Assembly: GCA_036501625.1 (NCBI GenBank)
Contig: DASXZY010000048.1
Span: 8,835 to 72,834, forward strand
DNA from: Palsa-1400 sp036501625
GTDB taxonomy: Bacteria; Verrucomicrobiota; Verrucomicrobiia; Limisphaerales; Palsa-1400
Length of the DNA stretch: 64,000 nt
Direction of reading: 5' to 3'
Shown here: piece after piece, positions 52,228-61,519 of the stretch
Position numbering within the stretch: position 1 is the stretch's first letter
How the letters are laid out: each line of letters opens with the position of its first letter
Program-made: the position numbers and the translations under genes
Notes under the pieces: model-generated
Seen by the model: only the letters and a program-made list of their open reading frames with translations
Databases searched by the model: none
What the model was told of the DNA's origin: nothing

Positions 52228-53742
52228 ATGAAACCCGAAAAGGAGAATAGTATCAGCAGCGAGGCATTCCCGGCGCGCGCGCCATTGTCGGCGCCGCGTT
52301 TGGCTATCCGAAAAAGATTTGCGGCGCATCCCTTGTTGTTCGGCTGCCTCTTTGTGCTGCAGGGGTACGCGATGATCCAGCCCATGAGCAGCCCCAAGGA
52401 GCTTCTTTTTTGGCTGGTTGTCGTGGTGGGAGCTATCGCGCTGGCCGAGCTTATTTTCGTGCTTTTTAGCCAGCACCCCAGCAAGCCGGCGCTGCTGGCG
52501 TCCATCTGCGTCATTTTCTTTTTCTTCTTCGGCGATTGGCGCCAGATTTTGGGTCATTGGCTTCCGCCCCGGCTGGCCACCGCCAAATGGACGCTGCCCG
52601 CCACAGGGATCGTTTTCACTTCAGCCTTCGCGTGGGTGCTTTGGTCGTCACGGGCCTTTGACACGACCCGTCGGTACCTCAACGCTGTGGCGAGCTTGCT
52701 CATCATCATTCCGTGCGTGCGCATTGCGAGAGGGCCCTCCACGCCAGTCTTCCCGCCCGTGGAAATGGCGTCCGCGCCGATGGCCTTGGGCAGCCATCCT
52801 CCGGACATTTATTTTATTTTGACAGATGCTTACACCAGCCCTGAAAGCCTCAAGACTTACTGGGGCTACGACAATTCCGGTTTTGTGAACTGGCTGGCTG
52901 GCCGCGGCTTCCACGTCGTCAAAGGCGCGCACGGCAATTCAACGTTCACACCCGTCTGCCTCTCGACTTATCTGAGCATGAATTATCCGGCGGCGCCGCC
53001 GTCCTCGTGGCCCTCGGTGGCGGACACTGCCTATTATAGCGCGGTCATCGGGCGGTCGGCCGTGCCCGCGCGCCTCAAGGCATCCGGCTACGATTTGCGG
53101 GCATATTCTATCTTTGATGTGGCTGGCGAGCCGCATTTTTATTACGTCCCAAGAGTAACCGATCCAACTTTGGGCAATTCGCTGTTCGAACGCACGGTGC
53201 TCGGCTATGGCTGTACCTACTTCAACCATCTGGCCACCGGCGATGTCAACTTGAAGTTATTCGACCTTCTGCCGAGAATTGCCGCGGAACGGTCCGTCAA
53301 GCCCAAGTTTGTCTATGTCCACATTATGATGCCGCATTTTCCGTTTCTATTCGACGCGCAAGGCCATCGCGTCAAGCGAGGCCTGCGTCAAGAAGATGAG
53401 CGCCCGGAGGATTACCTGGGCCAATTGATTTATGAGAACACCCTGCTGACCAATGCGGTGGCCGGCATCTTGAAGAACTCTCCGGCGCCGCCAATCATCG
53501 TGCTTCAAGGCGACCACGGCTTCCGCGAAGTTCCTGGCCCGCATCGCTTCGAAGAAGCCTCGACCATCCTCAACGCGCTCTACCTGCCCGGCAGCAAGGA
53601 AGACTGGTTTTATCCCGGCATGACGCCCGTCAATACCTTCCGCCTGATCTTCAACCACTACTTCGGCCAGCACTACGACTACGTCCCCGACATCATTCCC
53701 ACCAACGTCAGCCCCTTTGTGGTCGGGCCAAACCCGAATTAA
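52228..53742 (+). CDS. Membrane-anchored sulfatase/phosphoglycerol transferase-fold protein
   Basis: A 504-residue protein with about five N-terminal hydrophobic segments (to residue 170) and an alkaline-phosphatase-superfamily domain. Catalytic-site blocks: DIYFILTDAYTSPESL for the metal-binding Asp, NSTFTPVCLSTYLSMNYP around the Thr/Cys nucleophile, VHIMMPHFPF, and LQGDHGFRE with the metal-binding Asp-His. The architecture is like lipoteichoic-acid synthase or phosphoethanolamine transferases, so it may decorate the surface glycan. Confidence 0.88.
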   Translation: MKPEKENSISSEAFPARAPLSAPRLAIRKRFAAHPLLFGCLFVLQGYAMIQPMSSPKELLFWLVVVVGAIALAELIFVLFSQHPSKPALLASICVIFFFFFGDWRQILGHWLPPRLATAKWTLPATGIVFTSAFAWVLWSSRAFDTTRRYLNAVASLLIIIPCVRIARGPSTPVFPPVEMASAPMALGSHPPDIYFILTDAYTSPESLKTYWGYDNSGFVNWLAGRGFHVVKGAHGNSTFTPVCLSTYLSMNYPAAPPSSWPSVADTAYYSAVIGRSAVPARLKASGYDLRAYSIFDVAGEPHFYYVPRVTDPTLGNSLFERTVLGYGCTYFNHLATGDVNLKLFDLLPRIAAERSVKPKFVYVHIMMPHFPFLFDAQGHRVKRGLRQEDERPEDYLGQLIYENTLLTNAVAGILKNSPAPPIIVLQGDHGFREVPGPHRFEEASTILNALYLPGSKEDWFYPGMTPVNTFRLIFNHYFGQHYDYVPDIIPTNVSPFVVGPNPN

Positions 53743-53829
53743 GAGAACGGCCTGGCGTTTCTTTTCGGGTATTGCGTGATGCAAGCGAAGAAGTCCGAAT
53801 CCCAGTCTGAAAGCGCTGCTGCCATCCGC

Positions 53830-55308
53830 TCACCCTTTGTGCGCCAAGTCCCTCAAGGCACGGCGCTGTACTTTGCCCGTCGGCCCTTTCGGCAGGTTCG
53901 GAAGAAAGAAAATGAATTCAGGAACCTTGTAGTCTGCCAGCCGCTGCCTGGTGAATTCCCTCAATTCAGTTTCGGAGATTGAGCGCCCTTCGCGCAACGC
54001 CACAAAAGCCACGACGCGCTCCCCATAAACATCATCCGGCGCGCCGGCCACGCCTGCTTCCATCACCAATGGATGCTGGAGCAGAGCCTCCTCGATCTCC
54101 TGTGGCGAAATGTTGGAACCGCCCCGGATGATTAGTTCCTTTCTCCGCCCCTCAAACCAGAAATAACCCTCGCGATCACGACGGCCGAGATCGCCTGTCC
54201 TTAACCACCCATCCACTAGTGTTCGCTTCGTCGCTTCGGGGTCATTCCAATAGCCAACGAAATTAGCCGGGCTGCGCACCGCCAGTTCGCCGATTTCGCC
54301 GTCTGGCACCGGAGTTCCGTCAAAGTCAAGCGTCCGCAATTCGACTTTGGCTGCCGGAAGGCCGAACGATCCGGGGCGGTTGGCCGAGGACGGGTTGAAG
54401 GCGATGACAAGGCTTTCGCTCATGGCGTAACCTTCGATCAGCGGGCAGTCGCAGAGGCGATTCCAGCGCTGCTGCAAACTAACTGGAACGGTGTCGCCCC
54501 CGGAAAGCCAGTTGCGCATCGAGCTTAAATCGCGAGGACAGCGCTCTTGTTCCGCCGCAACGAACTGCATGCCCGCCGGCAAAGCTATGGTAAAGGTGCA
54601 ACGCCGTTTTTCGACCAGATCGAGAAGCCCGGCGGGATCGAACGTTGGCAATAGGGCTGCGGAACCGCCTGTAATTAGTGTCGGCAGAAGCAGGCCGTTC
54701 AAGCCCGACGCGTGCATCATGGGCACGGCGATCGCGGCCACGGTGGAATCATCGAAACCAAGTTCGAGCATCGTTTCCGCCGACGCCATTTGGGTCCGCA
54801 GAGTGTGCGTGACGCCCTTCGGCCGAGCCGTGGTTCCTGAAGTGTAGAGAATCAACACCGGGCAATCAGCCGGCGGAGGCTCCAGGTCAGGTCCCGACAC
54901 CGCCCCAGGCAATTCTGTGTAAATGGCGGACAGGCCGGGGACTTGGGATTGGATTTCTTTGACTCCAACCGCAAATTGCGGTTCGCACAAGCACAGGCGA
55001 GGCCGCGAATGATCCAGAATGTAATGAATCTCCGGCGGCTTAAAACGTGTATTGACAGGAACTGCCACCAAGCCGCCATGGAAACAGGCCAGCAGCGCCA
55101 CGACCATCTCCACGGTATTTGTTCCCTGGATGGCGACACGATCGCCTTGAATCAATCCTTGAGCTAGAAACCAGCGCGCCAAATCCATCGCCGCCAGATC
55201 GAGTTCGCTATAGGTGAGAACCCGCTCCCCGCTCATCACGGCCGCCTTGGTTGAATACTGGCGCGCCACCGCCCGAAGACGCGTGGAAAGATTGATGGAG
55301 CAAGTCAT
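53830..55308 (-). CDS. AMP-forming acyl-CoA synthetase
   Basis: Adenylate-forming ligase of 492 residues. A3 motif LILYTSGTTARPKGVTH, A5 motif IEGYAMSESL, A7/A8 motifs WLRTGDLGRRDREGYFWFEGRRKELIIRGGSNISPQEIEE, and the C-terminal catalytic lysine in GPTGKVQRRAL. Such enzymes activate fatty or aromatic acids to CoA thioesters. The region before A3 lacks a specific pocket signature, so the substrate is open. No related gene adjoins. Confidence 0.93.
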   Translation of the reverse strand: MTCSINLSTRLRAVARQYSTKAAVMSGERVLTYSELDLAAMDLARWFLAQGLIQGDRVAIQGTNTVEMVVALLACFHGGLVAVPVNTRFKPPEIHYILDHSRPRLCLCEPQFAVGVKEIQSQVPGLSAIYTELPGAVSGPDLEPPPADCPVLILYTSGTTARPKGVTHTLRTQMASAETMLELGFDDSTVAAIAVPMMHASGLNGLLLPTLITGGSAALLPTFDPAGLLDLVEKRRCTFTIALPAGMQFVAAEQERCPRDLSSMRNWLSGGDTVPVSLQQRWNRLCDCPLIEGYAMSESLVIAFNPSSANRPGSFGLPAAKVELRTLDFDGTPVPDGEIGELAVRSPANFVGYWNDPEATKRTLVDGWLRTGDLGRRDREGYFWFEGRRKELIIRGGSNISPQEIEEALLQHPLVMEAGVAGAPDDVYGERVVAFVALREGRSISETELREFTRQRLADYKVPEFIFFLPNLPKGPTGKVQRRALRDLAHKG

Positions 55309-55463
55309 GGTTCATGGAGCGGTGGCATGCCGTCAATGTGGCCTGTGCCCGGCGAAAATCGAGCATTTTCCATAATCAGTCAGCAGCGAGGCAAAACGAT
55401 CAGAACCAAAAATCGAGCCATTCAGATCGCCGGTTTTGCGGTCGAAGGTTCGTTTTACGAGGG

Positions 55464-55484
55464 AAAATCGGCTGTTCTTAGCCG
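55464..55484 (-). terminator. Small terminator-like hairpin after tRNA-Tyr
   Basis: On the minus strand arms CGGCT and AGCCG flank a 6-base loop and are followed by ATTTT; upstream AAAA can pair with the T-run across one mismatch. It lies 11 bases past the tRNA 3' end. Confidence 0.5.
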
Positions 55485-55494
55485 TTTTGAAGGG

Positions 55495-55580
55495 TGGTGG
55501 TAGGTGATGGATTCGAACCATCGAAGGCGTAAGCCAGCAGATTTACAGTCTGCCCCCGTTGGCCACTTGGGTAACCTACC
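55495..55580 (-). tRNA. tRNA-Tyr (GTA)
   Basis: The minus strand gives acceptor arms GGTAGGT and ACCTACC, discriminator A and an encoded CCA end (55495-55497). The anticodon arm CAGACTGTAAATCTG has anticodon GTA. A long variable arm (class II, as expected for bacterial tRNA-Tyr) and T-arm ATGGTTCGAATCCAT follow. Confidence 0.96.
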
Positions 55581-55698
55581 GCGACCCTCCGGCTTTCGCC
55601 CGAAGGAGCAGGGATTTAGCCAAATCTCGCAGGCCGGCGCAAGGTTAAAGTGGCCGCAACTTGCTTGCGGTTTCTGGCGCGGACTTTAGATTATCGGC

Positions 55699-57039
55699 AT
55701 GTTCGACGGCTTGAGCCAAAAGTTGCAGACCGCCTTCCGCAATTTGCGCGGCCTGGGCAAAATCTCCGAATCCAATGTCGGCGACGCCCTGCGTGAGGTG
55801 CGCATGGCCCTCCTGGACGCGGATGTCAATTTCAAGGTGGCCCGCGATTTTATCGAGGAGGTCAAGAACAAATCTCTCGGCGCGGAGGTGGTGCAAAGCA
55901 TCCAGCCCGGCCAGCAGATCATCAAGATCCTCCACGATGAATTGGTCAAGCTGCTCGGCTCGACCAGCGCGGGCCTGGCCCTAAGCGGCAATCCAAGCTG
56001 CCTTATGCTGGTGGGGCTGCATGGCTCCGGAAAAACGACCTCCAGCGGAAAGCTGGCCCGGTTGCTGCACAAGCAGGCGCGGACACCTCTGCTGGTGGCG
56101 GCGGATGTGTACCGGCCGGCGGCCATGGAGCAATTGGAAACACTCGGCCGCCAGATTGGCCTCCCGGTTTTCGCGCGCAAAGGCGAGACGGACGTTTTGA
56201 AGATCGCCCGCCAGGCCCTGGAGTTCGCGAAAGCCAACAATCTCAATACGCTCATTTTCGACACGGCCGGACGGCTGCAGATCGACGAGCCGCTGGTGCG
56301 CGAATTGGTGCGCCTGCGCGACGCCGTCAAGCCGCAGGAAATTCTTCTTGTTCTTGACGCGGCCACAGGCCAGGAGGCGGTCAATGTCGCCACGCATTTT
56401 GACCAGGCTCTTAACATTACCGGCGCCATCCTGACCAAATTGGATGGCGACGCCCGGGGCGGCGCGGCATTGAGCTTGCGGGCGGTGACGGGCAAGCCGA
56501 TCAAGTTCGCCGGCGTGGGGGAAAAGCTGGAGGATTTCGAGCCGTTTTATCCCGACCGCGTGGCCTCGCGCATTCTGGGCATGGGCGACGTCGTCAGCCT
56601 GGTGGAGAAGGCGGTTGAGGCGGTGGACTTGGACGAGGCCAAGCGCATGGAGGAAAAGATGCGCAAGGGCCAGTTCACGCTGGAGGATTTTCTCGACCAG
56701 TTGCGGCAGATGAAAAAATTAGGCCCGCTGGAAAATCTGGTTGGGATGCTGCCGGGCGGCGCGGAGGCCATGAAAAGCGGGGATTTGGCCAAGCAGGAAA
56801 AGGAGTTCAAGCACATGGAAGGGATTATCTGCGCGATGACCTTGCAGGAGCGGCGCAGCCCGCAGATTCTCAATGCCAAGCGCCGCATGCGCATTGCCAA
56901 AGGCAGCGGAGTCCAAGTATCGGAGGTCAATCATGTGCTGAACCGTTTTGCCCAGATGCAGCAAATGATGAAGAAGATGGGCAAATTCCAGAAAATGATG
57001 GCGCGCATGGGCGGGATGCCAGGGATGCCGAAGCGTTAA
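55699..57039 (+). CDS. ffh: Signal recognition particle protein Ffh (SRP54)
   Basis: GTPase that delivers nascent membrane proteins to FtsY. Domains: N (1-90), G with P-loop GLHGSGKTTSSGKLA near 105, ADVYRPAAMEQL, FDTAGRLQ, TKLDGDARGGAAL and GVGEKLEDFEPF, and a Met-rich M domain with the RNA-binding HTH (QILNAKRRMRIAKGSGVQVSEVNHVLNRF) and a Met/Gly tail. Length 446 residues. Monocistronic. No SRP RNA gene recognised nearby. Confidence 0.98.
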   Translation: MFDGLSQKLQTAFRNLRGLGKISESNVGDALREVRMALLDADVNFKVARDFIEEVKNKSLGAEVVQSIQPGQQIIKILHDELVKLLGSTSAGLALSGNPSCLMLVGLHGSGKTTSSGKLARLLHKQARTPLLVAADVYRPAAMEQLETLGRQIGLPVFARKGETDVLKIARQALEFAKANNLNTLIFDTAGRLQIDEPLVRELVRLRDAVKPQEILLVLDAATGQEAVNVATHFDQALNITGAILTKLDGDARGGAALSLRAVTGKPIKFAGVGEKLEDFEPFYPDRVASRILGMGDVVSLVEKAVEAVDLDEAKRMEEKMRKGQFTLEDFLDQLRQMKKLGPLENLVGMLPGGAEAMKSGDLAKQEKEFKHMEGIICAMTLQERRSPQILNAKRRMRIAKGSGVQVSEVNHVLNRFAQMQQMMKKMGKFQKMMARMGGMPGMPKR

Positions 57040-57053
57040 TGACGGGGGCTAAG

Positions 57054-57926
57054 CTAAGTCGTCCCGTAATTGGCGGCGCTTGTGCCGGCGTTGAGCCGGA
57101 ACCAGGTGCGCAGGATCAATAATATTTTTTCGGCCTTGCCGACACGCGGGGGTGTTGGGCCAAAGACATCGTAGCGGCGGCGTTCCAGCGCGCGCAACAA
57201 CCGCCAATAGACTGAACCCATCAACTCAGCCGCGATCATGGAGCGCCGGTCCTCCGGCGGCAAGGTTTGCCGCGCGAGCAAATAAAAATTTCTGGCCCGT
57301 CTGGCCACGCTGGCGGCGGCCCGCTCGAAACGTTCGGAGTAGGCGAGGCCCTGGATTTCCTTCGGCGAAACCTTTTGCCGCTCCAATTCCTCCATGGGAA
57401 AATAGATGCGGCCGCGCTCGGCGTCATTGCGAACGTCGCGCAGGATATTCGTCAATTGCAGCGCCTGCCCCAGATAAATGGCGTATTGCCGGCAACCGGC
57501 ATTTTTGTAGCCGAAAATTTCCACACTGAGCAGGCCCACCACGGAGGCGACGCGGTAGCAATACTGTTCCAGTTCCTCGTAGGTTTGGTAGCTCTTGATG
57601 TCGAGGTCCATTTCCACGCCGCGAATCAATTCGTCAAATAAATTGTAGGGCAGGCGGTATTGGGCGATGACCGCTTGCAATTCGCGATTGACCGGAAAAG
57701 CCGGCGTGCCATTCTCGCAGGCGCGGCGAACGTCTTCACGCCAGGCGGCGAGGCTCGCGCGGCGCTGGTCTAGTGGAACCGATTCTTCATCGGCCACGTC
57801 ATCGACTTCCCGGCAAAAAGCATAGAGGGCGGACATGGCATCGCGTTTGGCCTTGGGCAAAAGGATAAAGGCCAGCGCCAGATTGGAAGCGCTTTTGCGT
57901 GTGATCGTTCGGCTTTGGTCGGTCAT
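57054..57926 (-). CDS. Squalene/phytoene synthase-family protein (HpnD-like)
   Basis: Head-to-head prenyl synthase of 290 residues. Two Asp-rich motifs bind prenyl diphosphates: FCREVDDVADE (Asp42-Glu47) and TNILRDVRNDAERGRIYFP. The size and the sequence after the second motif match presqualene diphosphate synthase HpnD better than phytoene synthase CrtB, though this is by eye. ATG at 57926 is preferred over the upstream ATG because family homology begins with NLALAFILLPKAKRDAM. Last gene of the coaC-kinase-NtrC operon. Confidence 0.88.
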   Translation of the reverse strand: MTDQSRTITRKSASNLALAFILLPKAKRDAMSALYAFCREVDDVADEESVPLDQRRASLAAWREDVRRACENGTPAFPVNRELQAVIAQYRLPYNLFDELIRGVEMDLDIKSYQTYEELEQYCYRVASVVGLLSVEIFGYKNAGCRQYAIYLGQALQLTNILRDVRNDAERGRIYFPMEELERQKVSPKEIQGLAYSERFERAAASVARRARNFYLLARQTLPPEDRRSMIAAELMGSVYWRLLRALERRRYDVFGPTPPRVGKAEKILLILRTWFRLNAGTSAANYGTT

Positions 57927-57951
57927 GACAAAACGCCGGCTTGCGCCGCGC

Positions 57952-59373
57952 CTACGCTTCCTTGCCGGCGGGCGGCGGGGCGTCGTCATCGGTGCCCGCG
58001 GAGATGCTTAACCGCTGCATCCGATAGCGCAAGGCGTGGCGGCTGAGTTTGAGCTGCTCGGCCGTTTTGGAAATGTTGTAACGATTCTGTTCGAGCGAAG
58101 TGACGATGACCTGGCGCTCGAATTCAGACATCAGTTCATCCAGCGATTGGTTGCCGGAAATGACGATGCCCTCGGATTTCCGCAGGCGGCCTTCCAAATG
58201 AAAATCCGGCAGGCTGGAAGCCTGCACCTCGGGGGAATTCTCCAGAATGACGGCGCGCTCGATGACGTTGCGCAGTTCCCGCACGTTCCCGGGCCAATGA
58301 TGGCTCAGCAATTTGTTGCGGGCGGAAATGGAAAGCCCGTGCAGGCGCTTGTTCATCGTGGCGCTGAAATGCTGCAAAAAAGTTTCCGCCAGGAGGATGA
58401 TGTCCTCGCCCCGCTCGCGCAAGGGCGGCGGGCGAAACTGCACCACGTTCAGCCGGTGAAACAAGTCCTCCCGGAAATTATGCTGGCTGATGGCCTCAAT
58501 GATGTCGCGATTGGTGGCCGCGATGAGGCGGACATCCACGCGCAATTCGTCGTTGCCGCCCACGCGGACAAATGTGCCGTCCTCCAAAAAACGCAGCAGC
58601 TTGGCTTGCAGCGGGCGGCTCATGTCGCCAATTTCGTCCAGGAAAATAGTGCCGCCATGGGCTTCCTCGACACGGCCAAGTTTTTGTTTGACGGCGCCGG
58701 TGAAGGAGCCTTTCTCGTGGCCGAAGAGTTCGCTTTCCAGCAGGTTTTCCGGGATGGCCGCGCAATTGATGCGGATGTAATTATTCTGCCGGCGCTGGCT
58801 CAGGCTGTGGAGTGCGCCGGCGATCAATTCCTTGCCCGTGCCGCTTTCGCCCAGGATCAGCACGGTGGCATCCGTTGGCGCCACGCTGCGGATCAATTGG
58901 CGCAAGTCGTGCATGTTGGGCGATTGGCCGATGATCTGGTCCAGTTGATAGGCCTGGGTGACGGTGGCGCGCAGGGCGGCGTTGTCCCGCAACAGGCGAA
59001 AACGCTCGGCGCAGCGGGAGACGGCGTGCAGCAATTCCTCGGGCGCGAAAGGCTTGGCCAGGTAATCCATCGCGCCGGACTTGATCGCTTCGACCGCCAG
59101 TTTGGGTGTGGCGTAGGCGGTGATCATCAGGAACGGGATATTGGGCCATTTTTTGCAGGCCAGGGCCAGGAACTGGTATCCACTCATGCCGCTGCCCAGC
59201 CGGGCATCGGTGATGACCATGAAGAACTCTTCTTTTTCCAAGGCGCCCAGCGCCTCCTCGGCCGATTCAACCAGGCGCAATTCGTAGCCTTCCCCGGAAA
59301 GAATCGAGCGCAAGGACAAGCGCATGTTCTTCTCGTCATCCACCACCAGCACGGGGGGAAGCGGCACGTTCAT
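57952..59373 (-). CDS. NtrC-family sigma-54-dependent response regulator
   Basis: Three-domain activator of 473 residues. Receiver: VVDDEKN, Asp56 in VITDARL, Lys in YLAKPF. AAA+ domain: Walker A GESGTGKE (175-182), the sigma-54 contact loop GSFTGA (222-227, variant of GAFTGA), Walker B GTIFLDEIGDM, arginine finger region FREDLFHRLNVV. Fis-type HTH: NISKTAEQLKLSRHALRYRMQRL. Its ATG overlaps the kinase TGA, so the two form a pair. It may drive promoters such as the one before the PII gene; not proven. Confidence 0.95.
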   Translation of the reverse strand: MNVPLPPVLVVDDEKNMRLSLRSILSGEGYELRLVESAEEALGALEKEEFFMVITDARLGSGMSGYQFLALACKKWPNIPFLMITAYATPKLAVEAIKSGAMDYLAKPFAPEELLHAVSRCAERFRLLRDNAALRATVTQAYQLDQIIGQSPNMHDLRQLIRSVAPTDATVLILGESGTGKELIAGALHSLSQRRQNNYIRINCAAIPENLLESELFGHEKGSFTGAVKQKLGRVEEAHGGTIFLDEIGDMSRPLQAKLLRFLEDGTFVRVGGNDELRVDVRLIAATNRDIIEAISQHNFREDLFHRLNVVQFRPPPLRERGEDIILLAETFLQHFSATMNKRLHGLSISARNKLLSHHWPGNVRELRNVIERAVILENSPEVQASSLPDFHLEGRLRKSEGIVISGNQSLDELMSEFERQVIVTSLEQNRYNISKTAEQLKLSRHALRYRMQRLSISAGTDDDAPPPAGKEA

Positions 59374-60806
59374 TTAGATAGCCTCATTAGGATTCGCGCA
59401 GGGAACTCTAACACAAATCGAGTCCCTTTTCCAACCTCCGATTCCACTTGCACGGCGCCGCCGTACATTTCTGTGTTATGTTTGACGATGGCCAGGCCCA
59501 AACCTGTCCCTTTATCCCGTGTCGTAAAGTAGGCATCGAAAATCTTGTCAATCTTGTTCTGGGGGATGCCCGGCCCAGTGTCCGCGATGAGAATGCGCAC
59601 CGAATCGTTGTCGCCGTACTCGGCCATGATGCTGATCGCGCCCTGGCCGTGCATGGCTTCGCGGGCATTTTGCAGGAGGTTGACCAGCACGCCGGAAAGG
59701 TGCCGCCTCTGCATCAATAACGCGGGCAGGGCGGGCGCGTAATTCTTTTGAATGGCGACCTGGTACTTGGCGGCGGCCGGAAAAACCTCCTGCACGGCCG
59801 CATCCAGCTCCTCGGCCACCTCCAGCCGCTCGACCGTGCCCTCAGCCAATTGGGCGTAGCCCATCAATTCAGTGATAATCTGGTCCGCCCGATCCACTTC
59901 CTCGCGAATGATTTGGATTTGTTCTTCCACGGCGGTTTCGCCCTCATGAACGGCGCGGTTGAGGCAAAAGGCGGCGTTGGTGATGATGCCCAGGGGGTTT
60001 TTGATTTGATGGGCGATCTCCGCGGCCAGCCGCCCCGCGGTATGCAACCGCTCCTGTCGGACCGCAAATTCGGTCGCCTCGGCCTCGGCCCGTTTTTGTT
60101 TTTCAAAGAGCATTTGGATGCCGTAGCAGCACAAGGCCCATACCACCAGCACGCCGATGCGCTCATACGGTTGCTCCTGCGAAATCTCCTCCACGTTCAT
60201 GATGGTGGCCGGAAGGTTAATGAGCTTGTCCAGAAATCCGGCCGACACGAAGGACGCGATGGAGAGAAAATTCAACAAAAGCTGCGGAAAGGCGACGGGA
60301 ATGGCCATTGCGTTGTGCAGGATGAGAACCACGAAGACAAAATAAAACCCGCTGGCATATCCGCTGCTGAGAAAAGTCAGCGTTCCCATCAGCACGCAAT
60401 CCAATGTCCCGGCGGCGAACACCAGCCATTCGATCTTGGCCAGCGCAAGCTGCCGCTTCAAAATGAAAATCGCGCCCACGGCCAGATTGAGCGCGGCGTA
60501 AATAATGAAGGACCCCTTTAGCACGCCGGCATTATGCAGGCCCCAATCCTTGGTCGCATCCGAGGCGCCTTGCTGGACATGATCGACAAAGGCGGCTTCC
60601 GTCGGTTTATCGAGCCAGTGGGAAAAGAAAAAGTAATAGCCCAAAATGGCGATGATCAGCAGGCGCAACGGCAGGACAATGTCCCGTTCGACCGCTTGAA
60701 TGCGGGCCGCCCGCTGGCTTGGCTCAATGACCGGGGCCGCCAGCAAGCGCGTCAGCTTTTGCACTGTGCCGCCGTTGCCGGAATTGGGCTTGAGGTCGCC
60801 GTTCAT
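59370..60806 (-). CDS. Membrane sensor histidine kinase
   Basis: A 478-residue kinase with about five or six hydrophobic segments (45-235), no periplasmic domain, then a HisKA domain with His266 in AAEIAHQIKNPLGII and a HATPase domain: NLLQNAREAMHG (N box), ADTGPGIPQNKIDKIFDAYFTTRDKGTGLGLAI. The H-box form HQIKNPLG is NtrB/AtoS-like. The start ATG overlaps the coaC stop; upstream in-frame codons are inside coaC. It is paired with the sigma-54 activator downstream. Confidence 0.93.
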   Translation of the reverse strand: MNGDLKPNSGNGGTVQKLTRLLAAPVIEPSQRAARIQAVERDIVLPLRLLIIAILGYYFFFSHWLDKPTEAAFVDHVQQGASDATKDWGLHNAGVLKGSFIIYAALNLAVGAIFILKRQLALAKIEWLVFAAGTLDCVLMGTLTFLSSGYASGFYFVFVVLILHNAMAIPVAFPQLLLNFLSIASFVSAGFLDKLINLPATIMNVEEISQEQPYERIGVLVVWALCCYGIQMLFEKQKRAEAEATEFAVRQERLHTAGRLAAEIAHQIKNPLGIITNAAFCLNRAVHEGETAVEEQIQIIREEVDRADQIITELMGYAQLAEGTVERLEVAEELDAAVQEVFPAAAKYQVAIQKNYAPALPALLMQRRHLSGVLVNLLQNAREAMHGQGAISIMAEYGDNDSVRILIADTGPGIPQNKIDKIFDAYFTTRDKGTGLGLAIVKHNTEMYGGAVQVESEVGKGTRFVLEFPARILMRLSK

Positions 60807-61348
60807 GGGAACAGGGCGGCTGTTGCCTGGGCGATCTGTTCCACGGGCCACAGGCGGCCTTCACCTTCGTAGCCGCAAGAAAGCTGGCCTTTGTCCGGCC
60901 CGATAAATTCCGCGCCGCGCCGCCGAAGCAATTCCACATTGGCCTGGGTGGCTGGATGCTGCCACATTTTGCCATTCATGGCTGGAGCGATGAGCAGCTT
61001 GGCTTCAGGATTGAGCGCCAGGGCGATGCAGCCGAGGGCGTCATCGGCCAGGCCGTGGGCCAATTTCGCCAGCGTGTGCGCCGTGGCTGGGGCGATGAGC
61101 AACAGGTGCGCGGCATCGGCCAGTTCGATGTGCGCCGGCTTCCAGCCTTCCTGCACGTCATACAAACCGGTCACGACCGGGCGGCGGGAAAGCGTCTTGA
61201 AGGGCAGCGGAGTGACAAATTGTTGCGCGTCCGCCGTCATGACGACGTGGACTTCCGCGCCCGCTTTGACCAGCAAACTGGCCAGGTCCACCGCCCGATG
61301 CGCGGCGATTGAACCTGTCACTCCCAACACAACGATTTTGCCTCTCAT
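60803..61348 (-). CDS. coaC: Phosphopantothenoylcysteine decarboxylase-type flavoprotein (CoaC domain only)
   Basis: FMN-dependent decarboxylase of the CoA pathway, 181 residues. Motifs: GVTGSIAAHRAVDLASLLVKAG, His73 in PAHIELADAA, LIAPATAHTLAKLAHGLADDAL, LIAPAMNGKMW (PAMN site) and Cys158 in LSCGYEGEGR. In most bacteria CoaC is fused to CoaB; here the CoaB half is missing, and the next gene is a histidine kinase. A standalone CoaB may be elsewhere, or the enzyme may act in a different decarboxylation. Confidence 0.85.
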   Translation of the reverse strand: MRGKIVVLGVTGSIAAHRAVDLASLLVKAGAEVHVVMTADAQQFVTPLPFKTLSRRPVVTGLYDVQEGWKPAHIELADAAHLLLIAPATAHTLAKLAHGLADDALGCIALALNPEAKLLIAPAMNGKMWQHPATQANVELLRRRGAEFIGPDKGQLSCGYEGEGRLWPVEQIAQATAALFP

Positions 61349-61519
61349 TTTTCGACCCCGCCATGTTACGCCGAATCATTCAGTAAACAAGGATGCGATT
61401 TGCCTGGGCCGGGGTCGGGGCGCGTCGATGCCAAATTGGGCTGGTTTGGAAGCCGAATCTCGGCAAGAATCCCGCGCGTGACACGCGGCGTATCAAGGTG
61501 GCTCGGCCGGACCATCAGC

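Noticed and set aside
58036..59532. Plus-strand frame of 498 codons opposite the NtrC-type gene
   Set aside because: The minus strand has Walker A, GSFTGA and Fis-type motifs; the plus frame is a composition artefact.
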